Shown piece after piece: positions 52,741 through 61,178 of a DNA stretch of 64,000 nt. The DNA lies in contig NZ_CP108070.1 of assembly GCF_036178845.1 (NCBI RefSeq), positions 7,254,001 through 7,318,000 on the forward strand, written 5' to 3'. How positions within the stretch are numbered: position 1 is the stretch's first letter; each line of letters starts with the position of its first letter. The notes under the pieces were generated by a model, which saw only the letters and a program-made list of their open reading frames with translations, was not told the DNA's origin and did no database searches. Source of the DNA: Streptomyces sp. NBC_00271 (GTDB lineage: Bacteria; Actinomycetota; Actinomycetes; Streptomycetales; Streptomycetaceae). A program made the position numbers and the translations under genes.

Positions 52741-52872
52741 CACGCCTCCCGCCCGAGGACGACCCTGACGGAACCAAGGGTCCGGCCGCGTACGACGGGC
52801 CGCACTGTGTGCGACAAGGACCCGGTCTCATATGAGGCCAGACGCGGCCCCGCGGTCAAGAGCCCGGGGGCA

Positions 52873-52932
52873 CACACGTGTGAAGCCGAAACGACACGCG
52901 CGGATGAAGCCGTACGCACACGCGCGCGTGTG
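52873..52932. repeat. Three degenerate repeats with CACACG-type palindromes
   Basis: CACACGTGTG (52873-52882) and a 16-nt palindrome CACACGCGCGCGTGTG (52917-52932) each end in TGAAG. A related unit (CGCGCGGATGAAGCCG) lies between them. They occupy the gap between the sigma-like gene and the MarR gene. Confidence 0.55.
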
Positions 52933-52976
52933 AAGGCTCAGGAAGCGGTGGGACGGTCAGGAAGCCGACGAGAGGG

Positions 52977-53498
52977 TCAGGAAGCCGGCTGCTCCCCCGC
53001 CGCGCCCCCCGTCGTGGCCATCCGGGACGAGAGCGCGCTGTTGAAGCGCGTGAGGAGCGAGCAGAAGGCCTCGCGCTCCTCCGGCGCCCAGTCATCGGTC
53101 AGCTCGGCCATCAACTGACGCCTGGAGGAGCGCACTTCGTCGAGACGGGACTGCCCGCGCGGCGACAGCTGGAGCACCACGGCGCGTCCGTCCTCGGGGT
53201 GCGAGGTCCGCTTGACGAGACCGGTGTCGACCAGCGGGGCCACCTGCCGGGTGACCGTCGAGGAGTCGATGCCCATGCTCGCGGCGAGCGCCTTGACGCC
53301 CATCGGGCCTTCCTTGTCGAGGCGGTTGAGCAGCAGGTATGCGGCGCGGTCCATGGAGTTGCGGACCTGCCCCACTCCGCCGAGCCGGGTCTGTTCGGCA
53401 CGGCGCGCGAACAACGCGACCTCGTGCTGAAGCGTGTCGAGGAGACCGGTGTCACCGACGGTCGTCATGTCCATCGACATTTCTGGTGTTGTGGGCAT
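52977..53498 (-). CDS. MarR-family transcriptional regulator
   Basis: A 173-residue winged-helix regulator, dimeric by family. DNA-binding core: ALAASMGIDSSTVTRQVAPL then GLVKRTSHPEDGRAVVLQLS (the wing). A helical dimerisation part follows (SRLDEVRSSRRQLMAELTDD). Members respond to aromatic compounds, oxidants or antibiotics. It is divergent from the threonine ammonia-lyase gene; the 141-nt gap is the likely site of self-regulation. Confidence 0.9.
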   Translation of the reverse strand: MPTTPEMSMDMTTVGDTGLLDTLQHEVALFARRAEQTRLGGVGQVRNSMDRAAYLLLNRLDKEGPMGVKALAASMGIDSSTVTRQVAPLVDTGLVKRTSHPEDGRAVVLQLSPRGQSRLDEVRSSRRQLMAELTDDWAPEEREAFCSLLTRFNSALSSRMATTGGAAGEQPAS

Positions 53499-53639
53499 GG
53501 CCGGGGGCTCAATTCATGCGTGGGGAGCTGGGTTGGGGGAAAGGGTACGCGGCCCGGACGCGGGTCGTACCGACGCTGAGTAAAACCGGTCTCGGCCCGT
53601 GGTCACACCAGGAGTCCTCGGGTGTGAACTGGGAGACTG

Positions 53640-54875
53640 GTGGTCATGAGCTACAGCACGGCCGACTCCATGCCCAGGGTGACTCTGGACGACGTACGAG
53701 GCGCCCAGAAGATGCTCACGGGCGTGGCGCGGACGACCGCGATGGAGGGCAGCAGGTACCTGTCCCAGCTGGTGGGCGCCCCGGTGCACTTCAAGTGCGA
53801 GAACCTCCAGCGCACCGGCTCGTTCAAGCTGCGTGGCGCGTATGTGCGCATCGCCGGGCTGCTTCCGGAGGAGCGCGCCGCGGGGGTGGTCGCGGCCAGC
53901 GCGGGCAACCACGCGCAGGGCGTCGCCCTCGCCTCCTCGCTGCTCGGCGTGCGCTCCACGGTCTTCATGCCGACCGGCGCCCCGCTGCCGAAGGTCGCGG
54001 CCACCCGCGACTACGGCGCCGAGGTGAGGCTGCACGGTCAGGTGGTCGACGAGACGCTGGCCGCCGCGCAGGAGTACGCGGCCGAGACGGGCGCGGTGTT
54101 CATCCACCCCTTCGACCACCCCGACATCATCGCGGGTCAGGGCACGGTCGGCCTGGAGATCCTGGAGCAGTGCCCGGAGGTGCGCACGATCGTCGTCGGG
54201 ATCGGCGGCGGGGGGCTGGCCGCGGGCATCGCGGTCGCGGTGAAGGCGCTGCGCCCCGATGTGCGGATCATCGGCGTGCAGGCGGCGGGCGCGGCGGCGT
54301 ATCCGCCCTCGCTGGCGGCAGGGCGTCCGGTGTCGATCGACAACCCGGCGACGATGGCCGACGGCATCAAGGTCGGACGGCCCGGCGATGTGCCGTTCCG
54401 GATCGTCGAGGAGCTGGTGGACGAGGTCCGCACGGTGTCGGAGAGCCATCTGTCGAGCGCGCTGCTGCTCTGTCTGGAGCGGGCCAAGCTGGTCGTCGAA
54501 CCGGCGGGCGCGAGCCCCGTCGCGGCGTTGCTGAGCGAGCCCGGGACCTTCGAGGGCCCGGTCGTCGCGCTGTTGTCGGGCGGCAATGTGGACCCGCTGC
54601 TGATGCAGCGCATCCTGCGCCACGGCATGGCCGCGAGCGGCCGCTACCTCGCGGTCACGCTGCGGCTGACGGACCGTCCCGGCGCTCTGGCCACACTTCT
54701 CGGGGTGTTGTCAGTGGCGGACGCTAACGTCCTCGATGTGAGCCACGTACGGACCGATCCCCGGCTCGGGCTCACGGAGGTGGAGGTCGAGCTGCACCTG
54801 GAGACGAAGGGTCCGGAGCACTGCGCCGAGGTCGGCCGCGCCCTGCGCGAGGCCGGCTACACGGTCATCGACTGA
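53640..54875 (+). CDS. ilvA: Threonine ammonia-lyase with C-terminal ACT domain
   Basis: A 411-residue PLP enzyme forming 2-oxobutanoate from threonine, the entry to isoleucine. The PLP lysine is in TGSFKLRGAY. The phosphate cup is SAGNHAQGVA and VVGIGGGGLAAGIA, and PAGASPVAALL follows near the domain end. The catalytic domain (about 1-320) is followed by a single ACT domain (about 335-410, VTLRLTDRPGALATLLGVLS), which usually senses isoleucine or valine. It is shorter than the E. coli biosynthetic enzyme and of the TdcB-plus-ACT layout common in actinobacteria. GTG 53640 is near GGGAG; ATG 53646 is an alternative. Confidence 0.93.
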   Translation: MVMSYSTADSMPRVTLDDVRGAQKMLTGVARTTAMEGSRYLSQLVGAPVHFKCENLQRTGSFKLRGAYVRIAGLLPEERAAGVVAASAGNHAQGVALASSLLGVRSTVFMPTGAPLPKVAATRDYGAEVRLHGQVVDETLAAAQEYAAETGAVFIHPFDHPDIIAGQGTVGLEILEQCPEVRTIVVGIGGGGLAAGIAVAVKALRPDVRIIGVQAAGAAAYPPSLAAGRPVSIDNPATMADGIKVGRPGDVPFRIVEELVDEVRTVSESHLSSALLLCLERAKLVVEPAGASPVAALLSEPGTFEGPVVALLSGGNVDPLLMQRILRHGMAASGRYLAVTLRLTDRPGALATLLGVLSVADANVLDVSHVRTDPRLGLTEVEVELHLETKGPEHCAEVGRALREAGYTVID

Positions 54876-54934
54876 GCGACTGACATCCATCGTCCGAGGT
54901 CAGGGCCCCTGTCCTCGAACCTCGGAAAAATCTG

Positions 54935-54963
54935 TTGAGTAACGCGATACATCGCGTTACGGT
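54935..54963 (+). promoter_or_regulatory. Promoter overlapped by a perfect palindromic operator
   Basis: The -35 TTGAGT (54935-54940) and -10 TACGGT (54958-54963) are 17 nt apart. Arms GTAACGCGAT (54939-54948) and ATCGCGTTAC (54951-54960) form a perfect inverted repeat with 2 nt at the centre, spanning both boxes. A TetR- or PadR-type repressor is the natural reader; it would control the DrrAB-like exporter that starts at 55082. Confidence 0.8.
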
Positions 54964-55081
54964 GTGTCCTGCCCGTCCACTTCCAGCCTCTCGCTGCGCC
55001 CGTCGCGGCCTGTGAGGCGGGACGAGACGGGCAAAGGTAAGAAGTTACCGTGAAAATTCCCCAACGACGTGGAGAACTCAC

Positions 55082-56164
55082 ATGCCAGGCGCCATCTATG
55101 CCGAAGGCCTGGTGAAGACCTTCGGTGACGTAAGGGCTCTGGACGGCGTCGACCTCGATGTCCCGGAAGGCACCGTCCTTGGCCTGCTGGGACCGAACGG
55201 CGCGGGCAAGACGACCGCCGTCCGCTGTCTGACGACCCTCCTGCGCCCCGACAGCGGCAAGGCCGTCGTCGCGGGCGTCGACGTGCTCAAGCACCCCGAC
55301 GCGGTACGGCGCAGGGTCGGCCTCTCCGGACAGTTCGCGGCCGTCGACGAGTACCTGACCGGCCGCGAGAACCTCCAGATGGTCGGCCAGCTCTACCAGA
55401 TGAGGGCGAAGGCCGCGAAGGCCCGCGCGGCCGAGCTCCTCGAGCAGTTCAACCTGACGGAGGCCGCCGACCGCCCCGCGAAGACGTACTCGGGCGGTAT
55501 GCGCCGCCGGCTCGACCTGGCTGCCGCGCTGGTCGTCTCGCCGCCGGTGATGTTCATGGACGAGCCGACGACCGGCCTCGACCCGCGCAACCGGCAGCAG
55601 CTGTGGGAGGTCATCAAGCAGCTGGTCACCGGCGGTACGACCCTGCTGCTGACCACGCAGTACCTGGAAGAGGCCGACCACCTCGCGCACGACATCTGTG
55701 TGGTCGACCACGGCCGAGTGATCGCCCGCGGTACCGCCGACCAGCTCAAGGCGCAGACCGGCGGCGAGCGCGTCGAGGTCGTCGTGCACGAGCGTGAGCA
55801 CATAGCGACTGCCTCGGAGGTGCTCCGCGGCTTCGGCAAGGGCGAGACGACCGTCGAGGAGCACACCCGCAAGCTCACCGTGCCCGTCACCGGCGGCGCG
55901 AAGCTCCTCGCGGAGGTCATCCGCGAGCTGGACGGCCGCGGCATCGAGATCGACGACATCGGGCTGCGCAGGCCCACGCTCGACGACGTCTTCCTCTCCC
56001 TGACCGGACATGTCGCCGAGATGAAGGACGAGGAGAACGGGGTGGCGGGGGACGCGAGGGGCCGCAAGCCGAAGAAGGACCCGGCGAAGAAGGACCCCGT
56101 GAAGGACCCGGCGAAGAACGAATCCGCGCAGACGGAAACCGCGCAGACGGAGGCCACGAAGTGA
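55082..56164 (+). CDS. DrrA-like ABC exporter ATP-binding protein
   Basis: A 360-residue daunorubicin-resistance-type ATPase. Walker A is GPNGAGKTT (about residues 37-45), the signature YSGGMRRRLDLA, Walker B MFMDEPTTGLD and the H-loop LLTTQYLEEADHLAHD. The C-terminal DrrA assembly domain (about 230-310) ends RRPTLDDVFLSLTGH. A final ~40 residues is a Lys/Asp/Pro repeat (KKDPAKKDPVKDPAK), which is unusual. It pairs with the permease whose GTG start overlaps this stop by 4 nt. AGGAGAACTCAC-like sequence precedes ATG 55082. Transcription from the palindrome-covered promoter at 54935. Confidence 0.93.
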   Translation: MPGAIYAEGLVKTFGDVRALDGVDLDVPEGTVLGLLGPNGAGKTTAVRCLTTLLRPDSGKAVVAGVDVLKHPDAVRRRVGLSGQFAAVDEYLTGRENLQMVGQLYQMRAKAAKARAAELLEQFNLTEAADRPAKTYSGGMRRRLDLAAALVVSPPVMFMDEPTTGLDPRNRQQLWEVIKQLVTGGTTLLLTTQYLEEADHLAHDICVVDHGRVIARGTADQLKAQTGGERVEVVVHEREHIATASEVLRGFGKGETTVEEHTRKLTVPVTGGAKLLAEVIRELDGRGIEIDDIGLRRPTLDDVFLSLTGHVAEMKDEENGVAGDARGRKPKKDPAKKDPVKDPAKNESAQTETAQTEATK

Positions 56165-57018
56165 GTGCCGTGACAGACGCCGCCCCCGCGACGGCCCGCC
56201 AGGGCGCCGTCGTCCAGTCCGTGCGCGACTCCCTGGTCATCGCCCGCCGGAACTTGATTCGGATGACCCGGATTCCCGAAATGATTCTGTTTGGGCTAAT
56301 CCAGCCCATCATGTTCGTGGTGCTGTTCACGTACGTGTTCGGCGGTTCCATGCAGATCGGCAACAGCGCCGATCTGGATGTCTACAAGAACTTCCTGATG
56401 GCGGGCATCTTCGCGCAGACCGTCACGTTCGCCACCGCCAGCTCCGGTGCGGGCATCGCCGACGACATGCACAAGGGGCTCATCGACCGGTTCCGCTCGC
56501 TGCCCATGGCGCGCGGCGCGGTGCTGACCGGGCGTACCGTTGCGGATCTCGTGCAGACGGCCTTGACGCTGTTCGTCCTCGCGATCGTCGCGTTGCTCGT
56601 GGGTTGGCGCCCCGGCTCCGTGGAGCCGACCAACTTCGGGAAGATCGTGGGCGGCTTCGGCCTGCTGCTTCTTCTGGGGTACGCCTTCACGTGGATCGGC
56701 GCGCTGATCGGCCTGTCGGTGCGCACGCCGGAGGCGGCCACCTCCGGCGGCCTGATCTGGCTGTTCCCGGTGACCTTCATCTCGAACGCGTTCGTGGACT
56801 CCAGCAAGATGACCCCGTGGCTGCGTCACATCGCTGAGTGGAACCCGTTCAGCGCGACCGTTCAGGCGTGCCGCAAGCTCTTCGGCGACCCGGGTCTGTC
56901 CCCGTCTGATGCCTGGCCGATGCAGCACCCCGTCTGGGCGTCGCTGATCTACTCGATCCTGATCATCGTCGTCTTCCGCACGCTCGCGGTCCGCAAGTAC
57001 CGCCGGGCGACCAGTTGA
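56161..57018 (+). CDS. DrrB-like ABC-2 transporter permease
   Basis: A 285-residue ABC-2-type permease with six membrane segments, among them MILFGLIQPIMFVVLFTYVFG, ALTLFVLAIVALLVGW, LLLLLGYAFTWIGALIGLS and SLIYSILIIVVF. The GLIDRFRSLPMARGAVLTGR stretch is the cytoplasmic coupling sequence of DrrB proteins. With the ATPase it should export a hydrophobic or drug-like compound. The start overlaps the ATPase stop (GTGA), so the two are translated together. Confidence 0.92.
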   Translation: MSAVTDAAPATARQGAVVQSVRDSLVIARRNLIRMTRIPEMILFGLIQPIMFVVLFTYVFGGSMQIGNSADLDVYKNFLMAGIFAQTVTFATASSGAGIADDMHKGLIDRFRSLPMARGAVLTGRTVADLVQTALTLFVLAIVALLVGWRPGSVEPTNFGKIVGGFGLLLLLGYAFTWIGALIGLSVRTPEAATSGGLIWLFPVTFISNAFVDSSKMTPWLRHIAEWNPFSATVQACRKLFGDPGLSPSDAWPMQHPVWASLIYSILIIVVFRTLAVRKYRRATS

Positions 57019-57126
57019 TGGCTCGGCCTTCCCGGATCCCCTTCGCCAAAGTCGGCTAGGTTGCGGTTGGCCTGGGTGCGGCTCCGACTAGGAACGACGA
57101 CCCACCTCGAAGCCCCTCCACGACAT

Positions 57127-57192
57127 GGACGCTGTTGGTCAATTCCACCCCGCGGAGCTCATCTGGTGGGGCGGAATCGACCAACAGCGTCC
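57127..57192 (+). terminator. Long hairpin terminator of the exporter operon
   Basis: A 25-bp stem (57127-57151 with 57168-57192; two G-U pairs) around a 16-nt loop, about 110 nt after the permease stop, followed by CCTTTCT. The rest of the 290-nt gap shows nothing recognisable; no gene was found in it. Confidence 0.85.
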
Positions 57193-57308
57193 CCTTTCTA
57201 CGAGAAAGGCTCAGGGCCTGCCTCAGCCTTGAGTCACAGCGCCCGACGGGGCCTGAGCCACACCTAAGGGGCTGGCGATAACTTGCCTCACCCCGGGAAC
57301 GAGCCCCG

Positions 57309-57962
57309 TCAGGGCCTTTCGGGCTTGCGGGCCAGGAGGCAGGCGTGTGGTCGGTTCACCCGTCCGCCGGGCTCCTGCTCCAGTCTCGCGGTGAGGACGA
57401 GTCCGGCCTGGTCCAGCAGCTCGACCATGCGGTCCAGGGGCAGAAGGTACGACTCGTAGGACACCGGACGGCCATAGCCGTGGGTCGGCTGGAGTCGCTC
57501 ATTGCCGACATAGTCTCCCCAGAGCAGGTAGCCGCCGGGCGCGAGCGTGCGGTGGAACTCGGCGAACACCGCCGGCAGCCACTGCGGGGGCGTGTGATGG
57601 GTGGAGTACCAGGCCAGAATGCCGCCGAGGTCGTCGTCCCTCATCTCCAGCGCGGTCATCGAGCCCTCGGTGAACCGCAGGTTCGGATAGGCGTTCCGGG
57701 CCAGCCCGATCATCTTCGGCGACAGATCGACGCCGAAGGCGGACACCCCCAGCCCGGCCAGGTGCGCCGTCACGCGTCCGGGGCCGCACCCCAGGTCCGC
57801 GACCGGCCCCAGAACGGCCGTCCGCACGAGTTCAGCAAACCCCGCCAGCATCGCGCGTGACAGCGGGTCCATCTCGGATGGAGGCGGGACGCGTTCGAGG
57901 TAATCGGCGGCGACCGTGTCGTACGACTCGCGGACGGCGGTCAGGAACGAGAGCTCAGCCAT
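57309..57962 (-). CDS. Class I SAM-dependent methyltransferase
   Basis: A 217-residue methyltransferase of the Methyltransf_11/25 type. The SAM motif I is VADLGCGPGRVTAHLAG. The later motifs are GVDLSPKMIGLARNAYPNL (post-I/II) and FAEFHRTLAPGGYLLWGDYV (motif IV/post). The substrate is not known; the small size suggests a metabolite acceptor. ATG 57962 is preceded by AGGGTCG. Gene neighbours give no pathway. Confidence 0.9.
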   Translation of the reverse strand: MAELSFLTAVRESYDTVAADYLERVPPPSEMDPLSRAMLAGFAELVRTAVLGPVADLGCGPGRVTAHLAGLGVSAFGVDLSPKMIGLARNAYPNLRFTEGSMTALEMRDDDLGGILAWYSTHHTPPQWLPAVFAEFHRTLAPGGYLLWGDYVGNERLQPTHGYGRPVSYESYLLPLDRMVELLDQAGLVLTARLEQEPGGRVNRPHACLLARKPERP

Positions 57963-58048
57963 GCCGGCGACCCTAGAACGGGGAACTGACAGGCCGTGGC
58001 CCCACCTTGAGTTGACCTGCGCGACGTCCACCGCACGTAAGGATTGAC

Positions 58049-58078
58049 CAGAGGCCCCGGCAGTCGCCGGGGCCTCTG
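58049..58078 (-). terminator. Terminator after the GAP-family gene
   Basis: A perfect 13-bp stem (CAGAGGCCCCGGC with its complement, 58049-58061 and 58066-58078) and AGTC loop, 13 nt past the GAP-family stop on the minus strand. Confidence 0.8.
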
Positions 58079-58091
58079 TTGTTGGTGCGTG

Positions 58092-58769
58092 TCAGGAGGT
58101 GAGGATGGAGATGCCGTCTCCGAGCAGTTTCAGCCCGATGACGAAGAACAGGACTGCCATCACGGCGACATTGTGCTGAGCTGCCCAGTCTTTCCAGTCG
58201 CCGAGCGTGGTTCTGGCTCGCTCTCCTCCGAGGAGGAAGATTCCCAGGGGGGCCAGCAGCCCGAGGGTGGCGATCAGGACGAAGATCGCCAGCGATGCGA
58301 TCTCCTGCCCGAGCGGCAGTCCGGCTGAGCCGATGGAGGCGGCCGCGGCGATGGTCAGCGGGGCGTTCTTGGCGTTGAGCGCGGCCAAGGCCAGTCCGAG
58401 TCCGAAGACCTTGACCGGCGTGAGGCGGTCGATCGCGCCCATCCACTTCGGCAGCTGGGCTTGTGAGGCATCCTTCGGTCGCCGGTGCCATTGCCGGGCG
58501 CCGAAGAAGACGAGGAGCACGCCCAGAGCGAGCTTGACGGCTCCCACCCAGGTGGCCGGTTGATTGTGGGAGGAGGCGCCCGCGGGGGAAGCGATGGCCA
58601 GCATCACCGCGCCCAGTGCCGAGAGCCCCAGGATCCAGCCGAGGGTGAAGAGGGGGCCGTTGAGACGGCCCCGAGGCGTGGCGAGTATGAGGATGATGGC
58701 GATGATCGGGAGCGGGCTGATCGCGACGCCGGCCGCAAGACCCAGCACGTCACCGAGAACTTTGCCCAT
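58092..58769 (-). CDS. GAP-family (SfLAP-type) membrane protein
   Basis: A 225-residue protein with six hydrophobic segments (VLGLAAGVAISPLPIIAIILIL, LGWILGLSALGAVMLAIA, AVKLALGVLLVFFGARQW and others). This is the LysE-like fold of the GAP/Sap family, related to mycobacterial sulfolipid-addressing proteins, which move lipids or lipid-linked molecules across the membrane. The substrate here is unknown. AGGAGG is next to ATG 58769. It is divergent from the haem operon at 59053. Confidence 0.85.
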   Translation of the reverse strand: MGKVLGDVLGLAAGVAISPLPIIAIILILATPRGRLNGPLFTLGWILGLSALGAVMLAIASPAGASSHNQPATWVGAVKLALGVLLVFFGARQWHRRPKDASQAQLPKWMGAIDRLTPVKVFGLGLALAALNAKNAPLTIAAAASIGSAGLPLGQEIASLAIFVLIATLGLLAPLGIFLLGGERARTTLGDWKDWAAQHNVAVMAVLFFVIGLKLLGDGISILTS

Positions 58770-58928
58770 GATTACCTCCTGGTGGATGGGTCAGGGCGGC
58801 GATCGAGTCGAGCAAGGCTTGGTGAGAGTGGGTGACCCAACTACCTGGGCGGCCGGCTGTGGGACTTTCGTGTTCCATCTTCCTGCGCCGTTCCGGATCT
58901 GTCCTCGGGAGCTCCTCGGAACGCGGGG

Positions 58929-59005
58929 ACCCCGGCGTTGGCCGGGGTGCGAGCCGGTGTGGGTGGATCCAGGATGGGACATGAGGGCGATGGCGCCTCA
59001 TGTCC
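58929..59005 (+). promoter_or_regulatory. Two hairpins in the leader of the haem-enzyme operon
   Basis: ACCCCGGC/GCCGGGGT (58929-58936 and 58941-58948, loop 4 nt) and GGACATGAGG/CCTCATGTCC (58977-58986 and 58996-59005, loop 9 nt) lie ahead of the operon starting at 59053. They may be operator and attenuator; no consensus is recognised. Confidence 0.5.
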
Positions 59006-59052
59006 GAGCGCCTGGCGACCCTCGGACCTATCCGTGGCAGGAGAAACTCACG

Positions 59053-59640
59053 ATGACTGCGACGACAGGTGCAACCCAGGCTCACCCCGAGCGCCCGGGA
59101 AGGTCGGATGGGGTCTGTAACGAGTTCACCGTCTTCACCAAGATCAAGCCGGGCCATGCCGATGCGTTGCGTGAGGATCTCGCCGCGATGGCCGACGCGG
59201 CAGCTGACGAGAGCGTCCATGCGGCGCTGCGCCAGATCGGCACCCTGCATGACGCACGGCACGTGATTTTCGACAACGACACCCGGTTCATGTTCGCCAG
59301 CGTCTTCGACGGCTCCTGGGACACGTACATCGACGACTTCGCCCAGACGGTGGTCGGGGCCCGCTTCGACAAGGTCTTCTCGCACAGCGAAGGGTTCCCC
59401 GGCGTCACCGATCCAGGGGTGAAGGACTGGTTCGTCGCCCACCAGGAGCCCGCGGGGGTCTTCGTCAGCGCCTATCCCGATCTGACCGTTCAGCAGATCT
59501 ACAAGGACCACCGCGTGGAGGAGGCGTTCGAGGCGGTGTTGGACACCGCTGAGTTCCGGGCGGCGCTGGACAACCCGGCGAACGCCGAGTTGCTGGCCAC
59601 ACCGGCCTTCCAGAAGCTGCTGGAGGAAGCCGCGGCCTAG
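59053..59640 (+). CDS. Alpha/beta-barrel-like protein, first gene of the haem-enzyme operon
   Basis: A 195-residue soluble protein. It contains NEFTVFTKIKPGHADALRED, IGTLHDARHVIFDNDTRFMF and ASVFDGSWDTYIDDFAQTVV, then a helical C-terminus with paired elements (VQQIYKDHRVEEAFEAVLDT). The spacing fits a dimeric ferredoxin-like alpha/beta barrel, the fold group of DyP peroxidases, chlorite dismutases and ABM proteins. No haem-binding residue can be proven. AGGAG stands before ATG 59053. It is followed by the DyP gene after 113 nt; co-transcription is likely. Confidence 0.75.
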   Translation: MTATTGATQAHPERPGRSDGVCNEFTVFTKIKPGHADALREDLAAMADAAADESVHAALRQIGTLHDARHVIFDNDTRFMFASVFDGSWDTYIDDFAQTVVGARFDKVFSHSEGFPGVTDPGVKDWFVAHQEPAGVFVSAYPDLTVQQIYKDHRVEEAFEAVLDTAEFRAALDNPANAELLATPAFQKLLEEAAA

Positions 59641-59753
59641 AAGTCGGACACGACCGACCCTCGGACACGACCAACCCTCAGAGCCGACCGAACATCGGTG
59701 GACCGCGTCGGGCGCGGGTCGGTCGCTGCACGTCTGCCCACGCACAGGCCGCT

Positions 59754-61124
59754 ATGGAGGCACAGGCGATCATGAACACGGTGGCAAGCAGCAGCGCGGC
59801 CGGCATGGGCGTGGAGATCGACGACGTCCAGAGCGGGGCACTGCGTCCTCGGCCCGTGCCGTACGAGGGAAAGTTCGTCTTCCTGCGGGTCGACGACCGC
59901 CACGCCGGGCGCGCCCTGCTGCGGCGGCTGCTCCCGGTGACCGCGGGCGGTCTGCCCGACGTGGACCGGAGCCAGGATGCCTGGGTGGCCCTGGCGTTCA
60001 CCTACCAGGGACTGAGGGCCCTGGGGGTGCCCCAGGAGTCGCTGGACAGCTTTCCGCGGGCGTTTCGTGAGGGCATGGCCGCTCGGGCGGAGTTGATCGG
60101 CGACGTGGGCGAGAGCGCCCCGGCCCACTGGGAGGCACCGTTCGGAACGGGCGATGTCCATATCGCGTTGAGCGCTCTCTCCTCCGACGCGGCGCAGCTG
60201 GACAGGGAGCTGGAGCGGGCTCGCGTCGCCTACGAGGACACGCCCGGTGTCCAGGTGATCTGGCAGCAGGAGGTCCACCAGCTCCCGACCGGGCGCACCA
60301 CGTTCGGATTCCGCGACGGCATCAGCCATCCGAACATCGAGGGCGTCGGACTGCCCGGCTCCAACCCGCAGGAAGCGCCCATCAAGGCCGGCGAGTTCAT
60401 CCTCGGCTACCCCGACGAGACCGGCAGCCTGCCGCCCATGCCCAGCCCCGATGTGCTGGGGCGCAACGGAACCTACGCGGCCGTTCGGAAGATCCACACC
60501 AACGTGGCGGCCTGGCGGCAGTACCTGCGCGCGAACACCTCCAGCGCCGAGGAAGAGGCACTCCTGGCGGCGAAGATGGTCGGGCGCTGGCCCAGCGGGG
60601 CGCCGCTGACGCTGACGCCGGAGCACGATGACCCGGAGCTGGCGGCCGATCCGCACCGCAACAACAACTTCCTGTACCGGGAGAACGACGATCGCGGCTT
60701 CCGGTGCCCCGCCGGTGCGCACATCCGGCGCACCAACCCCCGCGATTCCACCATCATCGGCGACGCACGGATGCACCGCCTCATCCGCCGCGGCACCACC
60801 TACGGCCCGCCGCTGCCGGAGGGCGTGCTGGAGGACGACGGCGCCGACCGGGGTCTGGTCGGAGTCTTCCTCGGAGCACACCTTGAACGGCAGTTTGAAT
60901 TCATCAAGGCCGAGTGGGTCAACGACGGCAACTTCATCGGCTACCCCGGCGAGAAGGACCCGGTGGCCGGGCATCACGGCGGAACCGGCAGTGTCACCAT
61001 CCCGGAGAAGCCGGTGCGGCGCCGTCTGCGGAATCTGCCGAGCTTCGTGGTCACCCGGGGCGGTGAGTACTGCTTCGTGCCGGGTCTGCGTGCCCTGCGC
61101 TGGCTCGCCGAGCTGGAGGACTGA
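59754..61124 (+). CDS. DyP-type haem peroxidase
   Basis: A 456-residue peroxidase. The distal motif GxxDG lies in FGFRDGISHPNIEG. The proximal haem His is in CPAGAHIRRTNPRD (His323 from the first ATG). The distal Arg is in MHRLIRRGTTYGPP, and the domain ends FVVTRGGEYCFVPGLRAL. It has no signal peptide or Tat motif, so it works inside the cell unless carried out by a partner. The length and the RRGTTYG block match the larger (C/D, now V) DyP class. ATG 59754 lacks a good ribosome binding site; ATG 59772 is 11 nt from GGAGG and is equally credible. Confidence 0.92.
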   Translation: MEAQAIMNTVASSSAAGMGVEIDDVQSGALRPRPVPYEGKFVFLRVDDRHAGRALLRRLLPVTAGGLPDVDRSQDAWVALAFTYQGLRALGVPQESLDSFPRAFREGMAARAELIGDVGESAPAHWEAPFGTGDVHIALSALSSDAAQLDRELERARVAYEDTPGVQVIWQQEVHQLPTGRTTFGFRDGISHPNIEGVGLPGSNPQEAPIKAGEFILGYPDETGSLPPMPSPDVLGRNGTYAAVRKIHTNVAAWRQYLRANTSSAEEEALLAAKMVGRWPSGAPLTLTPEHDDPELAADPHRNNNFLYRENDDRGFRCPAGAHIRRTNPRDSTIIGDARMHRLIRRGTTYGPPLPEGVLEDDGADRGLVGVFLGAHLERQFEFIKAEWVNDGNFIGYPGEKDPVAGHHGGTGSVTIPEKPVRRRLRNLPSFVVTRGGEYCFVPGLRALRWLAELED

Positions 61125-61178
61125 GGACAATTCCCACCCCCCGAGGCCCCACACGGTCTTCAAGAAGAGGTCGAAGTC

